From Burkholderiales bacterium (GTDB lineage Bacteria; Pseudomonadota; Gammaproteobacteria; Burkholderiales; Burkholderiaceae_C), in contig JACPOK010000026.1 in NCBI GenBank assembly GCA_016191525.1, forward strand, positions 62,001 through 126,000: DNA of 64,000 bases, given 5' to 3'. A model generated the notes under the pieces. It made no database searches. It had not been told where the DNA came from and saw nothing but the letters and a program-made list of their open reading frames with translations. Shown here one piece after another: positions 27,339-36,515 of this stretch. A program made the position numbers and the translations under genes. How positions within the stretch are numbered: the stretch's first letter is position 1; every line of letters starts with the position of its first letter.

Positions 27339-28163
27339 ATGCAACTCGACCGGACCGCCATTGCACGCGAACTTGGCGTCAGCCCCGCTTTCGACGCGCA
27401 AGCTGAAGCCGCGCGCCGCGTGGATTTTCTTTGCACTTACCTCGTCCAATCCAGAATGGATTGTCTTGTCCTCGGCATCAGCGGCGGGGTCGATTCGACT
27501 GTGGCGGGTCGTCTGTGCCAACTCGCGGTCCACAAAGCCCGCCCCGAGCGAGCAGGCGCCAAGTTTGTCGCGATGCGCCTTCCCTATGGCTCGCAAGCGG
27601 ACGAACAGGATGCCCGGCGGGCGCTGGAATTCATCGATCCTGACGAGGTCTTCACCGTGAACATCCAACCGGCATCCGATGCCATGCTGGCAAGCCTGAA
27701 GGCGGCGGGCCACGCTTTCGAGCATGCGTCCCAGGAAGACTTCGTCCTGGGCAACATCAAGGCACGACAACGCATGATTGCCCAATACGCGGTCGCCGGC
27801 GCGCGGCGAGGCCTGGTCATCGGCACCGACCATGCGGCCGAAGCCGTCATGGGCTTCTTCACCAAGTACGGGGATGGCGCGTGTGACCTGGCGCCGCTTT
27901 CGGGACTGACGAAAGGCCGCGTGCGCGAGCTCGCTTCTCACCTTGGCGCCCCGGCCGAACTCGTCCGGAAAATTCCAACAGCCGATCTGGAAACGCTGCG
28001 CCCTCAGCTTCCGGACGAGTCGGCATTCGGCGTCGGTTACGACGAGATCGACGCCTTCCTGGAAGGACGGCCCGTGTCGGAATCCACCATGGCCATCATC
28101 GAACGGTTCTACCTCGCCAGCCGGCACAAACGCACCCTTCCTGTCCAACCCGAGCAAAATTGA
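27339..28163 (+). CDS. nadE: NH3-dependent NAD+ synthetase
   Basis: 274 aa from ATG 27339, which has CAGGAGA just upstream. The PP-loop ATP pyrophosphatase motif GISGGVDST (47-55) and the family segments GNIKARQRM and GTDHAAEAVMGFFTKYGDG are all present, followed by KIPTADLETLRPQ and a C-terminal SRHKR. It makes NAD+ from deamido-NAD+ and ammonia with ATP. No glutaminase domain is present. This is a housekeeping-type enzyme in an unusual place; a second nadE may exist elsewhere in the genome. Confidence 0.93.
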   Translation: MQLDRTAIARELGVSPAFDAQAEAARRVDFLCTYLVQSRMDCLVLGISGGVDSTVAGRLCQLAVHKARPERAGAKFVAMRLPYGSQADEQDARRALEFIDPDEVFTVNIQPASDAMLASLKAAGHAFEHASQEDFVLGNIKARQRMIAQYAVAGARRGLVIGTDHAAEAVMGFFTKYGDGACDLAPLSGLTKGRVRELASHLGAPAELVRKIPTADLETLRPQLPDESAFGVGYDEIDAFLEGRPVSESTMAIIERFYLASRHKRTLPVQPEQN

Positions 28164-28343
28164 TGGGTGCACCGCTTGACTCTCTACCGACTTTAGTCTT
28201 TCAAATAGGCGTTCACCACTAACAAACTGGATCGACTCGCGGGAACTAAGCTGATCAGCACGACTCGCATGCGAGCGACGTCTCCATAGGTGCTTTCATA
28301 TTTCCCCTCTACGGCTTGCAATCAAGCCTCTGCAATCGACTCC

Positions 28344-28808
28344 ATGCCAATTGGTCTTTCAAACACCACGCCTCCTCGCACCAACATTCCATCGCCGCAG
28401 TGGTCTCTTTTGCTGCTGGCTTTCTTGGTTGCGTTCGTCGCAACCCTGGGCAGCTTGTTCTTCAGCGAGGTCATGAAGCTGGCGCCGTGCGTGCTGTGCT
28501 GGTATCAGCGTATCGCAATGTTCCCCCTGGTGCCCATCCTCGCCATTGGGCTCTACACGCAAGATTCGGGAGGCATCAAATACGCCATGCCGCTGGCCGG
28601 AGCCGGCTGGCTGGCCGCGTTTTACCACTGGCTGCTTTATTCGGGCTACATCCCAAAGGGCCTGCAGCCATGCGGCACGGGCGTGTCTTGCGCCGAGGTC
28701 AGCCTGGAATTGGGGGGCCTGGTCACCATCCCGATGCTCTCGCTGGTTTCATTCACCGTCATCATTGTCTTGCTGCTGTTGGCAACCCGGAAAGGATTGT
28801 CCCGATGA
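28344..28808 (+). CDS. DsbB-family disulfide bond formation protein
   Basis: 154 aa, four transmembrane helices. The first Cys pair is in KLAPCVLCWYQRI (Cys49, Cys52) and the second in LQPCGTGVSC, as in the short DsbB/BdbC form. It re-oxidises a periplasmic DsbA-like partner by passing electrons to quinone. An upstream GTG at 28290 is possible but would add an odd N-terminus. It overlaps the next gene by 4 nt, which encodes its likely partner. Confidence 0.85.
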   Translation: MPIGLSNTTPPRTNIPSPQWSLLLLAFLVAFVATLGSLFFSEVMKLAPCVLCWYQRIAMFPLVPILAIGLYTQDSGGIKYAMPLAGAGWLAAFYHWLLYSGYIPKGLQPCGTGVSCAEVSLELGGLVTIPMLSLVSFTVIIVLLLLATRKGLSR

Positions 28809-29461
28809 ACCGGCAGCGAATCCTTCTGATTTCAGCCATGGCCGTCATCCTGCTGTTCGGCTTGGGCGTCTACCTGTACGACCGGATGGAGGACGAACGC
28901 TTTGGCGAACTCGCCCGCCAAAGCGACTCCGTGTTTAATCGCCCGCATTCTCCGACGTATGGCTCTGCGCAGGCCAAGGTCAGGATCGTCGAATTCTTCG
29001 ATCCGGCCTGCGAGACCTGCAGGGCCTTCTACCCTTTGGTGAAGGACATTGTGGACAGCCACCCCGGCAAGGTTCAACTGGTCGTGCGGTACACGCCGTT
29101 CCATGCCGGCGCCGACACCGCCGTGAAAGTTCTCGAGGCGGCCAGGCTTCAAGGCCTCTTCTGGCCGGTGAATCGCACCTTGCTCAACGCCCAGCGAACC
29201 TGGGGAGCTGACCACAATCCCCGGCCCGATTTGATCTGGTCCATCGTGGACGGCACCGGCCTGAACCTCAGGAAAGCGCGCGAGGATGCCAACTCACCTC
29301 AGGTCCTGGCCAACATCGAACAAGATATGGCCGACGCCAAGGCCCTAAACGTCACCCGCACGCCGGGATTTTTCGTGAACGGAAAACCGTTGAAGGACTT
29401 TGGCGAAGAACAGCTTAAAGCGCTGGTCAGTCGAGAGCTCAAAGCGGCTTACCCGCAGTGA
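28805..29461 (+). CDS. DsbA-like thioredoxin-fold oxidase/isomerase (membrane-anchored)
   Basis: 218 aa. One N-terminal membrane anchor (about 6-25) precedes a thioredoxin/DsbA domain with active site FFDPACETCRAFYP (Cys69, Cys72) and cis-Pro loop RTPGFFVNG. It belongs to the DsbA/BdbD or ScsC-like group and introduces or shuffles disulfides in exported proteins. It is translationally coupled to dsbB upstream and followed 11 nt later by the ScsB-type reductase, forming a self-contained redox set. Confidence 0.85.
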   Translation: MNRQRILLISAMAVILLFGLGVYLYDRMEDERFGELARQSDSVFNRPHSPTYGSAQAKVRIVEFFDPACETCRAFYPLVKDIVDSHPGKVQLVVRYTPFHAGADTAVKVLEAARLQGLFWPVNRTLLNAQRTWGADHNPRPDLIWSIVDGTGLNLRKAREDANSPQVLANIEQDMADAKALNVTRTPGFFVNGKPLKDFGEEQLKALVSRELKAAYPQ

Positions 29462-29472
29462 AGTGAGATGAG

Positions 29473-31662
29473 ATGAGAAACTCAAGTTGGTCGCGGATCA
29501 GGCCGCGTGTCCTTCGCCGGGTAAGTGCGCCCTTGGCGTTCGCGCGCCTCGCGTGTGCCGCCCTGCTGATCGTCGGGAGTGCATTCGCCCTGCCGGTCAA
29601 AGCGCAAGTGGTCAAGAGCGTGGTCACGACCGAGCGCGCGCGGGCCGAATTGCTGGCCCATGCTCCAGATGGCGTCGAGCCGGGCAAGGCGTTGTGGGTG
29701 GGCCTGCAGCTGGCCCACCAGCCAGAGTGGCACACGTACTGGAAGAACTCCGGAGATTCCGGCCTCCCGACGCAGCTGAAGTGGACGTTGCCGCCGGGCG
29801 TGGAGGCCGGTGAAATCGCCTGGCCGATACCGAAGAAGTACCCGATCGGAAATCTGGCCAACTACGGCTACAGCGGCACAGTGCTGTTGCCCGTGCCGCT
29901 CACCGTCACGCCTCAGTTCAAGCCTTCGCTCCTAGGCGGTGACTTGGAAATCAAGCTGAAGGCGCAGTGGCTGATATGCCGGCAGGAGTGTGTGCCCGAA
30001 GAGGGCGAGTTCGCGCTCAAGATTCCCGCGCGCAGTGCCACAGCCCTGTACGCGGATGTCTTCAATGCCAGCTTCCAGGCACAGCCCCGGTCGCTGGCCG
30101 GCGCCGGCACGGTTCGAATCGACGGTGGCATGCTCAAGGTTAGTGTGCCCGGCTTGCCGTCAGAGGCGCACGGCAAGGTTCTGGGCTTCTTCCCGGAGAC
30201 GAAGGAGGTGATCGAGACCGCGGCGCCGGTCACGCAATCCTGGGATGGCAGGGTTTGGAACGCAGTCGTGCCTCTGTCGCTCCAGCGCAGCCAGAGCCCG
30301 GCGGTGATGCCTTTGGTGCTGACCCTAGGGGACAAGGGATGGCGCACGGAGGCCCAAGTCATTGGCCAATGGCCGCAAGTGGTGGCTGCAACCGGTGTGT
30401 CCCCCGCGCTGGAAGAAGCGTTGCGCCGCAACAGCCTGAGCCAGTCCGCCCCCGCTGTGTCACTGACCTTGGCGGCAGCGCTGCTGGGCGCACTGCTCGG
30501 CGGCCTGATTCTCAATCTGATGCCATGCGTCTTCCCCGTGCTGGCGATAAAGGTGATGGGATTCGCGCGCCATGCCGACGACAGGCGTGGGCACCGCGTC
30601 AGCGGCTTGGCGTTTTCGGCGGGGGTGGTGCTGTCGTTTGTGCTGCTCGGCGCCTTGCTGGTCGGTCTGCGCGCGGCGGGCCAGCAGCTTGGTTGGGGCT
30701 TTCAGCTGCAGTCCCCGCTGGTGGTCGCGACACTGGCGGCGCTATTCACCGTGATCGGCCTGAATCTCGCCGGAGTGTTCGAGTTCGGCGCCTTTTTGCC
30801 GAGCAAACTGGCTACCCTGGAGAGCAGGCATCCAGTGGTCAATTCGTTCTTGTCCGGGGTGCTGGCCGTGGCGATCGCCTCGCCGTGTACCGCGCCATTC
30901 ATGGGTGCTTCGCTCGGCTTGGCCGTCACGCTGCCGACGCCGCAGGCCTTGCTCGTGTTCGCAGCCCTCGGCTTTGGCATGGCCTTGCCCTACCTTGCCG
31001 CAGGCTGGATTCCCGCGGTGGCCAAGTTGATGCCTCGGCCCGGACCCTGGATGGTGACGCTGCGCCAGTTCATGGCATTTCCTATGTTTGCAACGGTGAC
31101 CTGGCTGCTGTGGGTGTTGGGTCAGCAAAGCGGAATCGACGGGGCGGCTTCGCTGCTGGTGCTACTGGTCGCCATGAGCATGGTGATCTGGTCCCTCACG
31201 CTGATTGGACGTTCGCGGCGAATCGTGGGGGGCATTTCTGTGGTCGTGCTCGCGCTGTTGATGTGGCATGCAGGTCAGAACATCACCGCAGTCGACGCCC
31301 GGCCGGCAACCGCTGGCAGCGACGGTGCTTGGCAGCCCTGGGAGCCGGGACGCGTCGAGCAACTCCTGGCAACGGGCCGTCCCGTGTTTGTCGACTTCAC
31401 GGCTGCCTGGTGCGTGACTTGCCAGTACAACAAGAAAACTACCTTGGCGAACCCGGCGGTGCTGGCTGACCTGTCAGCCAAGAATGTCGCGCTCGTGCGG
31501 GCCGATTGGACGCGGCGCGATCCGGCCGTCACCGAAGCCCTTGGCCAGCTCGGCCGCAACGGGGTGCCCGTCTACGTGCTCTACCAAAATGGCAGGCAGC
31601 CGGTGGTGCTCTCCGAAGTGCTGAGCGTGGATGAGGTGCGCGCAGCCGTCGCATCGCTCTAA
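29473..31662 (+). CDS. ScsB/DsbD-type thiol:disulfide interchange protein
   Basis: 729 aa. A signal peptide (to VKA-Q, about 45) leads to a DsbD-alpha-like periplasmic domain (about 46-320, with CRQECVPEE). This is followed by eight membrane helices carrying LMPCVFPVLAIKVMGF and SPCTAPFMGASLG (the membrane Cys pair), and a C-terminal thioredoxin-like domain with FTAAWCVTCQYNK. It moves electrons from cytoplasmic thioredoxin to periplasmic partners. The ScsB form is known as a suppressor of copper sensitivity, which suits this neighbourhood. Confidence 0.88.
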   Translation: MRNSSWSRIRPRVLRRVSAPLAFARLACAALLIVGSAFALPVKAQVVKSVVTTERARAELLAHAPDGVEPGKALWVGLQLAHQPEWHTYWKNSGDSGLPTQLKWTLPPGVEAGEIAWPIPKKYPIGNLANYGYSGTVLLPVPLTVTPQFKPSLLGGDLEIKLKAQWLICRQECVPEEGEFALKIPARSATALYADVFNASFQAQPRSLAGAGTVRIDGGMLKVSVPGLPSEAHGKVLGFFPETKEVIETAAPVTQSWDGRVWNAVVPLSLQRSQSPAVMPLVLTLGDKGWRTEAQVIGQWPQVVAATGVSPALEEALRRNSLSQSAPAVSLTLAAALLGALLGGLILNLMPCVFPVLAIKVMGFARHADDRRGHRVSGLAFSAGVVLSFVLLGALLVGLRAAGQQLGWGFQLQSPLVVATLAALFTVIGLNLAGVFEFGAFLPSKLATLESRHPVVNSFLSGVLAVAIASPCTAPFMGASLGLAVTLPTPQALLVFAALGFGMALPYLAAGWIPAVAKLMPRPGPWMVTLRQFMAFPMFATVTWLLWVLGQQSGIDGAASLLVLLVAMSMVIWSLTLIGRSRRIVGGISVVVLALLMWHAGQNITAVDARPATAGSDGAWQPWEPGRVEQLLATGRPVFVDFTAAWCVTCQYNKKTTLANPAVLADLSAKNVALVRADWTRRDPAVTEALGQLGRNGVPVYVLYQNGRQPVVLSEVLSVDEVRAAVASL

Positions 31663-31924
31663 AAGCGCACGGCAGACTATGGACGACATGCCGAAAGGTG
31701 AATCGCGAATCGATGATTGGCGGCGCTAGTCAGCGCCTTCAATCAAGGTAGTCCGAGTACTCTTTTTGCGTGAACTCCCGTAACCCATCCCATGGACGTG
31801 ATGGCGAATTCCCCAGCACCTGGATAACAGTGTGGCGTTGTGACATCCTGTCTGTAGATTCCACGAGCGTAGGCAGTTTCAGCGCCGAGTTCCATACCAC
31901 TTTCAGACTGCGACCCTTCTCAAT

Positions 31925-32251
31925 CTAGGTGTATGTCGTGAGGTCACCCGAGGTAGATTCAGGTTTCATTCGCTTCAACGTACCCGCGTCGATCAAGCCC
32001 CAGGCGGCATCCCAGGAGCCATCAAAGCCAACACTGTCGTAGTCGGCCTTGCCGACAGTCACGACGACCTTCCCATGGGCGGGAACAAGCTTGAGCTGCG
32101 CCTTGCCGGTGGCGTCCCTGGTGATCCAGCGCGACGCGGTGGCAACGTAAAGGTGCTTGTGCGCCTTGTCACCTTTCGGATGCCCTCCTGCGGAATGGGA
32201 ATCCGCAGGCAAAACCCGGCTAACCCACAGATTGTCCTTGGTGCGGGACAT
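31925..32251 (-). CDS. Hypothetical protein of unknown family
   Basis: 108 aa from ATG 32251; the open frame continues upstream to 32353 without a better start. It is polar and mixed alpha/beta in character (HLYVATASRWITRD, KVVVTVGKADYDSVGFDG) with no signal peptide, membrane helix or Cys. I do not recognise it. It ends 260 nt after the ScsB gene on the opposite strand and starts 60 nt from the end of the DUF4148 gene, same strand. It may be real, but the evidence is codon texture only. Confidence 0.35.
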   Translation of the reverse strand: MSRTKDNLWVSRVLPADSHSAGGHPKGDKAHKHLYVATASRWITRDATGKAQLKLVPAHGKVVVTVGKADYDSVGFDGSWDAAWGLIDAGTLKRMKPESTSGDLTTYT

Positions 32252-32310
32252 GCGCTCGGCAAAACCTGTGCGGGACAGAAACAGGCGTGAGTGCGACAGG
32301 TTGGGAACGC

Positions 32311-32646
32311 TCAGGGCATGGTGACAGGCGCACCCGTGCGTCGCGCATTCCAACTCGGATGTTGCTGCGCACGTTCGAGGTCAGCAAGGACCTGCGCGCG
32401 CGTCAGACCCGACCCGCTTGATTTAGCGGGCAACGCTCCACCGACGCGAAGCGCCGCCCAGGTGCCGTCTCTCTTGGCCTGTTCAATTTCTGCCGTGACC
32501 TCCGCACGCGACCTACTGGGCTGGGCGTGAGCGGGGTGTACGGTGTATCCCACCTCGGTGTTGGCGTTGTGGATCAAGCCGTAAGCGAACGCTGGTGCCG
32601 CCAGTGCACCAGACATGAGAGCGAAGGCCAGTCTGCGGTAATGCAT
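32311..32646 (-). CDS. DUF4148 exported protein
   Basis: 111 aa from ATG 32646. A signal peptide (MHYRRLAFALMSGALAAPAFA) is followed by two copies of a short helical motif typical of DUF4148: SRAEVTAEIEQAKRDG and LTRAQVLADLERAQQHP. This family is largely confined to Burkholderiales, mostly as multiple small periplasmic paralogues of unknown role. It is divergent from the two-component regulator gene and shares its promoter region. Confidence 0.75.
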   Translation of the reverse strand: MHYRRLAFALMSGALAAPAFAYGLIHNANTEVGYTVHPAHAQPSRSRAEVTAEIEQAKRDGTWAALRVGGALPAKSSGSGLTRAQVLADLERAQQHPSWNARRTGAPVTMP

Positions 32647-32694
32647 CGATTGCTCCTTGATGATGATGAAAGTCACCGGGATGTCACCGATAAC

Positions 32695-32715
32695 GTGGTG
32701 TGTACGTCACACCAC
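32695..32715. promoter_or_regulatory. Inverted repeat in the DUF4148/response-regulator divergent region
   Basis: GTGGTGTG-TACGT-CACACCAC is a perfect 8-bp dyad with a 5-nt centre. It lies about 50 nt from the DUF4148 start and about 100 nt from the response-regulator start. Two GTCACCG direct repeats lie just before it (32672-32690). An operator is likely; the cognate protein, possibly the adjacent response regulator, is not shown. Confidence 0.45.
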
Positions 32716-32816
32716 ACAGGGAGTCTGCGAAAGTTATGCCGACACAAGGCGTTCAGCAGGATTACAAGTCGGTTATCTTCGGCACCCGGCTGCTTGCACT
32801 GCCCTATGCTCTCGTC

Positions 32817-33497
32817 ATGCGAATCCTGGTTGTCGAAGACGAGCGAAAGCTGGCGGACTATTTGGCGAAGGGCCTGAACGAGAATGGGTTCGTGACCGAC
32901 ATTGCGCGGGACGGGATCGAAGGTAGGCATCTGGCACTTGAGGGGGAGTACGACCTGCTGATCCTCGACATCATGCTACCGGGTCTCGACGGCTTGGCCC
33001 TGCTGGAGGCCGTCCGGCAAGTCAGGCGGACGCCGGTTCTCATGCTGACGGCGCGCGATCGGATCGAGGACCGAGTGCGCGGCTTGCAGCAAGGGGCTGA
33101 CGATTACCTGGTCAAGCCTTTCGCATTCTCCGAGTTGTTCGCGCGGATTCACGCACTCCTGCGCCGCGGCGGCCAACCGCTGACCGAGATGTCAAAGCTT
33201 CAGCTTGCGGACCTGGAACTCGACTTGCTGCGCAGGAAGGCCTGGCGCAACCGCCAGAGCCTGAACCTGACGGCGAAGGAGTTCTCGCTGTTAGCCTTGC
33301 TGCTACGTCGGCGCGGCGAAGTGCTGTCCCGCACCACGCTGGCAGAGCAGGTCTGGGACATGAACTTCGACAGCGACACCAACGTCGTGGAAGTGGCGGT
33401 GCGGCGATTGCGCTCCAAGCTCGATGACCCCTTCGAGTCGAAGCTGCTTCATACGGTTCGCGGCATGGGCTATGTGTTGGAGGACCGCCGCGAGTGA
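32817..33497 (+). CDS. OmpR-family response regulator, heavy-metal type (CopR/CzcR/IrlR-like)
   Basis: 226 aa from ATG 32817. The receiver domain has the acidic pair ED (7-8), phospho-acceptor Asp51 ([13 protein letters not shown]) and Lys100 (DDYLVKPF). The winged-helix output domain (about 130-224) has the OmpR signature [16 protein letters not shown]...VRGMGYVLE. It is the regulator half of a two-component system whose kinase overlaps it by 4 nt. Likely targets are its own downstream envelope genes or the divergent DUF4148 gene; metal specificity is not visible. Confidence 0.9.
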   Translation: MRILVVEDERKLADYLAKGLNENGFVTDIARDGIEGRHLALEGEYDLLILDIMLPGLDGLALLEAVRQVRRTPVLMLTARDRIEDRVRGLQQGADDYLVKPFAFSELFARIHALLRRGGQPLTEMSKLQLADLELDLLRRKAWRNRQSLNLTAKEFSLLALLLRRRGEVLSRTTLAEQVWDMNFDSDTNVVEVAVRRLRSKLDDPFESKLLHTVRGMGYVLEDRRE

Positions 33498-34834
33498 ACA
33501 TGCTCAAGCCGCGCCGCGCCTACTCGCTCGGAATGCGCTTGTCCTGGCTCTTTGCCGCATTGACGATCCTTGGCCTTGGCGTCATCAGCTTGTGCATTTT
33601 TGTGGTGATGTACGTCGACCTGGAACAAAAGGCAGACACCGAACTGCGGCAGAAGACCCAGCTCGTGAAACATCTGGTCAGCGAGGCTGCGCGGACCGGC
33701 GACATGGCCCTGATGCGCCACAAACTGGACGAATACTTTGCCTCCCACGAGGACATGGCAATCACCTTGCTGGATCGCAATGGCACTCCCTCCTATGCCA
33801 AACTGCCGCGCTCAGGAGCGTTCACGGACGCCCGCGACGCGACAATCGAACTGTCCCAACTGGACAAACTTCCTTCGGTGGGCAGTGCGCGCATTGCGCT
33901 GGATCGCTCAGCCGACAGCAAATTGCTGCGTGAACTGGTCATTGCCTTGGGCGTCGCCACCGCTTTGGGTGCTCTTGTGATTTCGATGGGAGGCTTCTGG
34001 ATCGTTCGACGGTCCATGGCACCTTTGGTTAGCCTTGCGCGGCAGACGAGCGCCCTGCGAGTTGATCAGCTTGGCCAGAGGCTCGCTTTGACCCCCCCAG
34101 TCGAAGAATTGCAACCCTGGATCGACCAGTTCAATGGCTTGCTGGGCCGCCTCGAGCAAGCATACGTCCAGCTGGAAGGCTTTAATGCCGACGTCGCACA
34201 CGAGCTTCGAACGCCGCTGGCCACCCTCATCGGCCAATCGGAGGTCGAGTTGGCTCGGGTCCGCAGCGCCGACGAGCTGCGCGAGACGCTCGGCTCCAAC
34301 CTCGAGGAGTTGCATCGGCTGGGGGCGATCGTGAACGACATGCTGTTTCTCTCACGCGCGGATCGCGGCGCCAGGGCGGCTCCTTCGCCCCAAGCCAGTC
34401 TGCGCGATGAAGTTCTGGAAGTTGCGGAGTTCTACGAAGCCATGCTGGCTGACAAGCGGCTCACCTGCAAGGTCGACGGCGATGCGCGCACGTCGTTTGA
34501 ACGGGGCCTGGTGCGACGGGCCGTCTCGAATCTCCTGAGCAATGCGATCCGATATGCCGAACCCGACAGCGCCATTCAGGTCGATATTGCGCGCGCCGGC
34601 GCCACCAGCACAATTCTCGTGCAAAACGACGGGGCGCCTCTGTCGCAACTGGAACTGCCTCGCCTGTTCGACCGCTTCTATCGCATCCAGGCCTCGCGTG
34701 AGGGGGGCAGCGAAAACCATGGCCTTGGCTTGGCCATCGTGGCCGCAATTGCCCGCATGCATGACGGGGACACCATTGCACAGTGCGCCGGTGGGCGAAC
34801 CTCGATCGGCTTTACCATCGGCAGTCGTCTGTAA
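33494..34834 (+). CDS. Sensor histidine kinase, heavy-metal type
   Basis: 446 aa. Two membrane helices (about 17-40 and 147-172) enclose a short periplasmic sensor of about 105 residues. This is followed by a HAMP linker, the phospho-acceptor His236 ([13 protein letters not shown]), N-box [11 protein letters not shown] and G-box [18 protein letters not shown]. The sensor loop has several acidic residues and one SHED segment but no Cys/Met cluster. It resembles CopS/CzcS/IrlS kinases. A short gap (10 nt) separates it from the phosphoethanolamine transferase, so it may equally serve a PmrB-like envelope-sensing role. Confidence 0.88.
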   Translation: MNMLKPRRAYSLGMRLSWLFAALTILGLGVISLCIFVVMYVDLEQKADTELRQKTQLVKHLVSEAARTGDMALMRHKLDEYFASHEDMAITLLDRNGTPSYAKLPRSGAFTDARDATIELSQLDKLPSVGSARIALDRSADSKLLRELVIALGVATALGALVISMGGFWIVRRSMAPLVSLARQTSALRVDQLGQRLALTPPVEELQPWIDQFNGLLGRLEQAYVQLEGFNADVAHELRTPLATLIGQSEVELARVRSADELRETLGSNLEELHRLGAIVNDMLFLSRADRGARAAPSPQASLRDEVLEVAEFYEAMLADKRLTCKVDGDARTSFERGLVRRAVSNLLSNAIRYAEPDSAIQVDIARAGATSTILVQNDGAPLSQLELPRLFDRFYRIQASREGGSENHGLGLAIVAAIARMHDGDTIAQCAGGRTSIGFTIGSRL

Positions 34835-34844
34835 GGTGTAGCCC

Positions 34845-36515
34845 ATGCGCACGAGAGTTCTCGAGGATTGGCTTGCCAAGCACCCATGGGTGGCTACACC
34901 TGCTGCACTGGCGGGTGCCGTGGCCTTGTGGATCGTCGTCTTCGACAATTCGGCCTTCTGGCGCCTCTTGTGGGCGTCTCGCGATACGTCATCGTTGCGC
35001 GGCGCCTTGGCGATTGCTGGCTTGGGGCTGGTCCTGTGGTCCTTCTTTTCGTTGATCGCGCGCTTGCTGTGCTGGCCCGGCGTGGGCAAGCCCATCATCG
35101 CCCTGCTGGTAGCGATCGCGGCCCTCGCTGCGTACTTCACGGGGACCTATGGCGTCCTGGTTGACAAGGGCATGATGCGCAATGTGCAGCAGACCGATTG
35201 GCGCGAAGTGGCTGACCTCCTGTCGTGGCCCCTGCTGCTCGACTTCGCGTGGCGTGGTCTTCTGCCTGTGGTGTTGGTGCTGGGGGCGCGCGTTTCTTAT
35301 CCGGGCTGGTTCCCGGCGGCGACCGGAATCGCCCGCAGTGCTCTGTTGTTTGCCGGCGTTGCAGTGGGATGCATGATGACTTTCTATCCTGACTACGCGG
35401 CCGCAGCAAGGAATCACCGCGAGCTTCGCCACCTCCTGACGCCGACCAATGTGTTTAACGCCATGGCGGGCCTCTGGAAGGAGCGCTCGCGGGCCGACCG
35501 CAGCCTCGTGCAAATCGGCCTCGATGCGCAGCGCGATCCAGTCCAACCGGGCGCCAAGCCCCTGCTGGTCGTGCTGGTCGTCGGCGAGACCGCGCGGGCG
35601 GCGAACTTTTCGCTCGGCGGATACCCCCGAGCAACGAATCAGGCCCTGGCCGGCAGGGACGTCGTCTATTTCAACGACGTGCGCTCCTGCGGCACGGATA
35701 CGGCAACCTCTTTGCCCTGCATGTTCTCGGACCTGGGTGCCGCGCGGTTCTCGGCGGCCGAGGCGGGCGCCCGCGAGAACGTGCTCGACATCCTTGCACG
35801 CGCGGGTGTCAAGGTGAGCTGGCACGACAACAACTCGGGCTGTAAGGGCGTGTGCGAGCGCATCCCGTCGCAAGATCTGTCCGCCGGCGGCGATCCGGGG
35901 TTGTGCGCGGCCGGCGAGTGCCTCGATGGGGTGCTGCTGCAAGGGCTGCGCGAGGGCCTGTCCGCTGCGGCACCGGCCAGCCTGCTGGTGCTGCACATGA
36001 AGGGCAGCCACGGGCCGGCCTACTACAAGCGCTATCCGTCGGCGGGCCGGCGTTTCGAGCCGACCTGCGACACCAACGAAATCCAGCGCTGCAGCGTCGA
36101 AGCGCTGCGCAACACTTACGACAACGGCATTGCCTATACTAGCCAGGTGCTGGCCGACCAGATTGACCTGCTCGCGACGCAGGCCGGGCGTGTCGATAGC
36201 GTGCTGCTCTACGCGTCGGATCATGGCGAGTCACTTGGCGAGCGCAACATTTATCTGCACGGGCTGCCGGTGCCCTTTGCCCCACGCGAGCAGACGCATG
36301 TGCCGATGCTGGCATGGTTCTCGGCCGGGGCGCGCGAGCGCCTGGAGCTGAACGCGGGCGCGCTGCGGCAAATCGCAACGCAGCCGCTCTCGCACGACAA
36401 CCTGGCGCCTACTCTGCTCGGACTGTTCGGCGTGCGCACGAGCGCCGTCCGGTCTGAACTCGACATGATGGCGGGGGCGCGGCGCGCCGCCCCGCAGGGA
36501 GCCGGTGTACGATGA
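34845..36515 (+). CDS. eptA: EptA/MCR-family lipid A phosphoethanolamine transferase
   Basis: 556 aa. Five N-terminal membrane helices precede a periplasmic alkaline-phosphatase-fold domain. Catalytic features: VVGETARAANFSLGGY (metal-ligand Glu248), SCGTDTATSLPCMFS with the catalytic Thr (about 286), and YASDHGESLGE (metal-binding Asp-His). It adds phosphoethanolamine to lipid A, lowering negative charge; homologues give polymyxin resistance. It directly follows a two-component system and overlaps the LTA-synthase-like gene by 4 nt, as in pmr-type loci. Confidence 0.9.
   Translation: MRTRVLEDWLAKHPWVATPAALAGAVALWIVVFDNSAFWRLLWASRDTSSLRGALAIAGLGLVLWSFFSLIARLLCWPGVGKPIIALLVAIAALAAYFTGTYGVLVDKGMMRNVQQTDWREVADLLSWPLLLDFAWRGLLPVVLVLGARVSYPGWFPAATGIARSALLFAGVAVGCMMTFYPDYAAAARNHRELRHLLTPTNVFNAMAGLWKERSRADRSLVQIGLDAQRDPVQPGAKPLLVVLVVGETARAANFSLGGYPRATNQALAGRDVVYFNDVRSCGTDTATSLPCMFSDLGAARFSAAEAGARENVLDILARAGVKVSWHDNNSGCKGVCERIPSQDLSAGGDPGLCAAGECLDGVLLQGLREGLSAAAPASLLVLHMKGSHGPAYYKRYPSAGRRFEPTCDTNEIQRCSVEALRNTYDNGIAYTSQVLADQIDLLATQAGRVDSVLLYASDHGESLGERNIYLHGLPVPFAPREQTHVPMLAWFSAGARERLELNAGALRQIATQPLSHDNLAPTLLGLFGVRTSAVRSELDMMAGARRAAPQGAGVR

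Noticed and set aside
28210-28290. GGAACT followed by GTCTC before dsbB as an ECF sigma promoter
   Set aside because: The spacing between the two elements (about 32 nt) is far from the 16-17 nt required.
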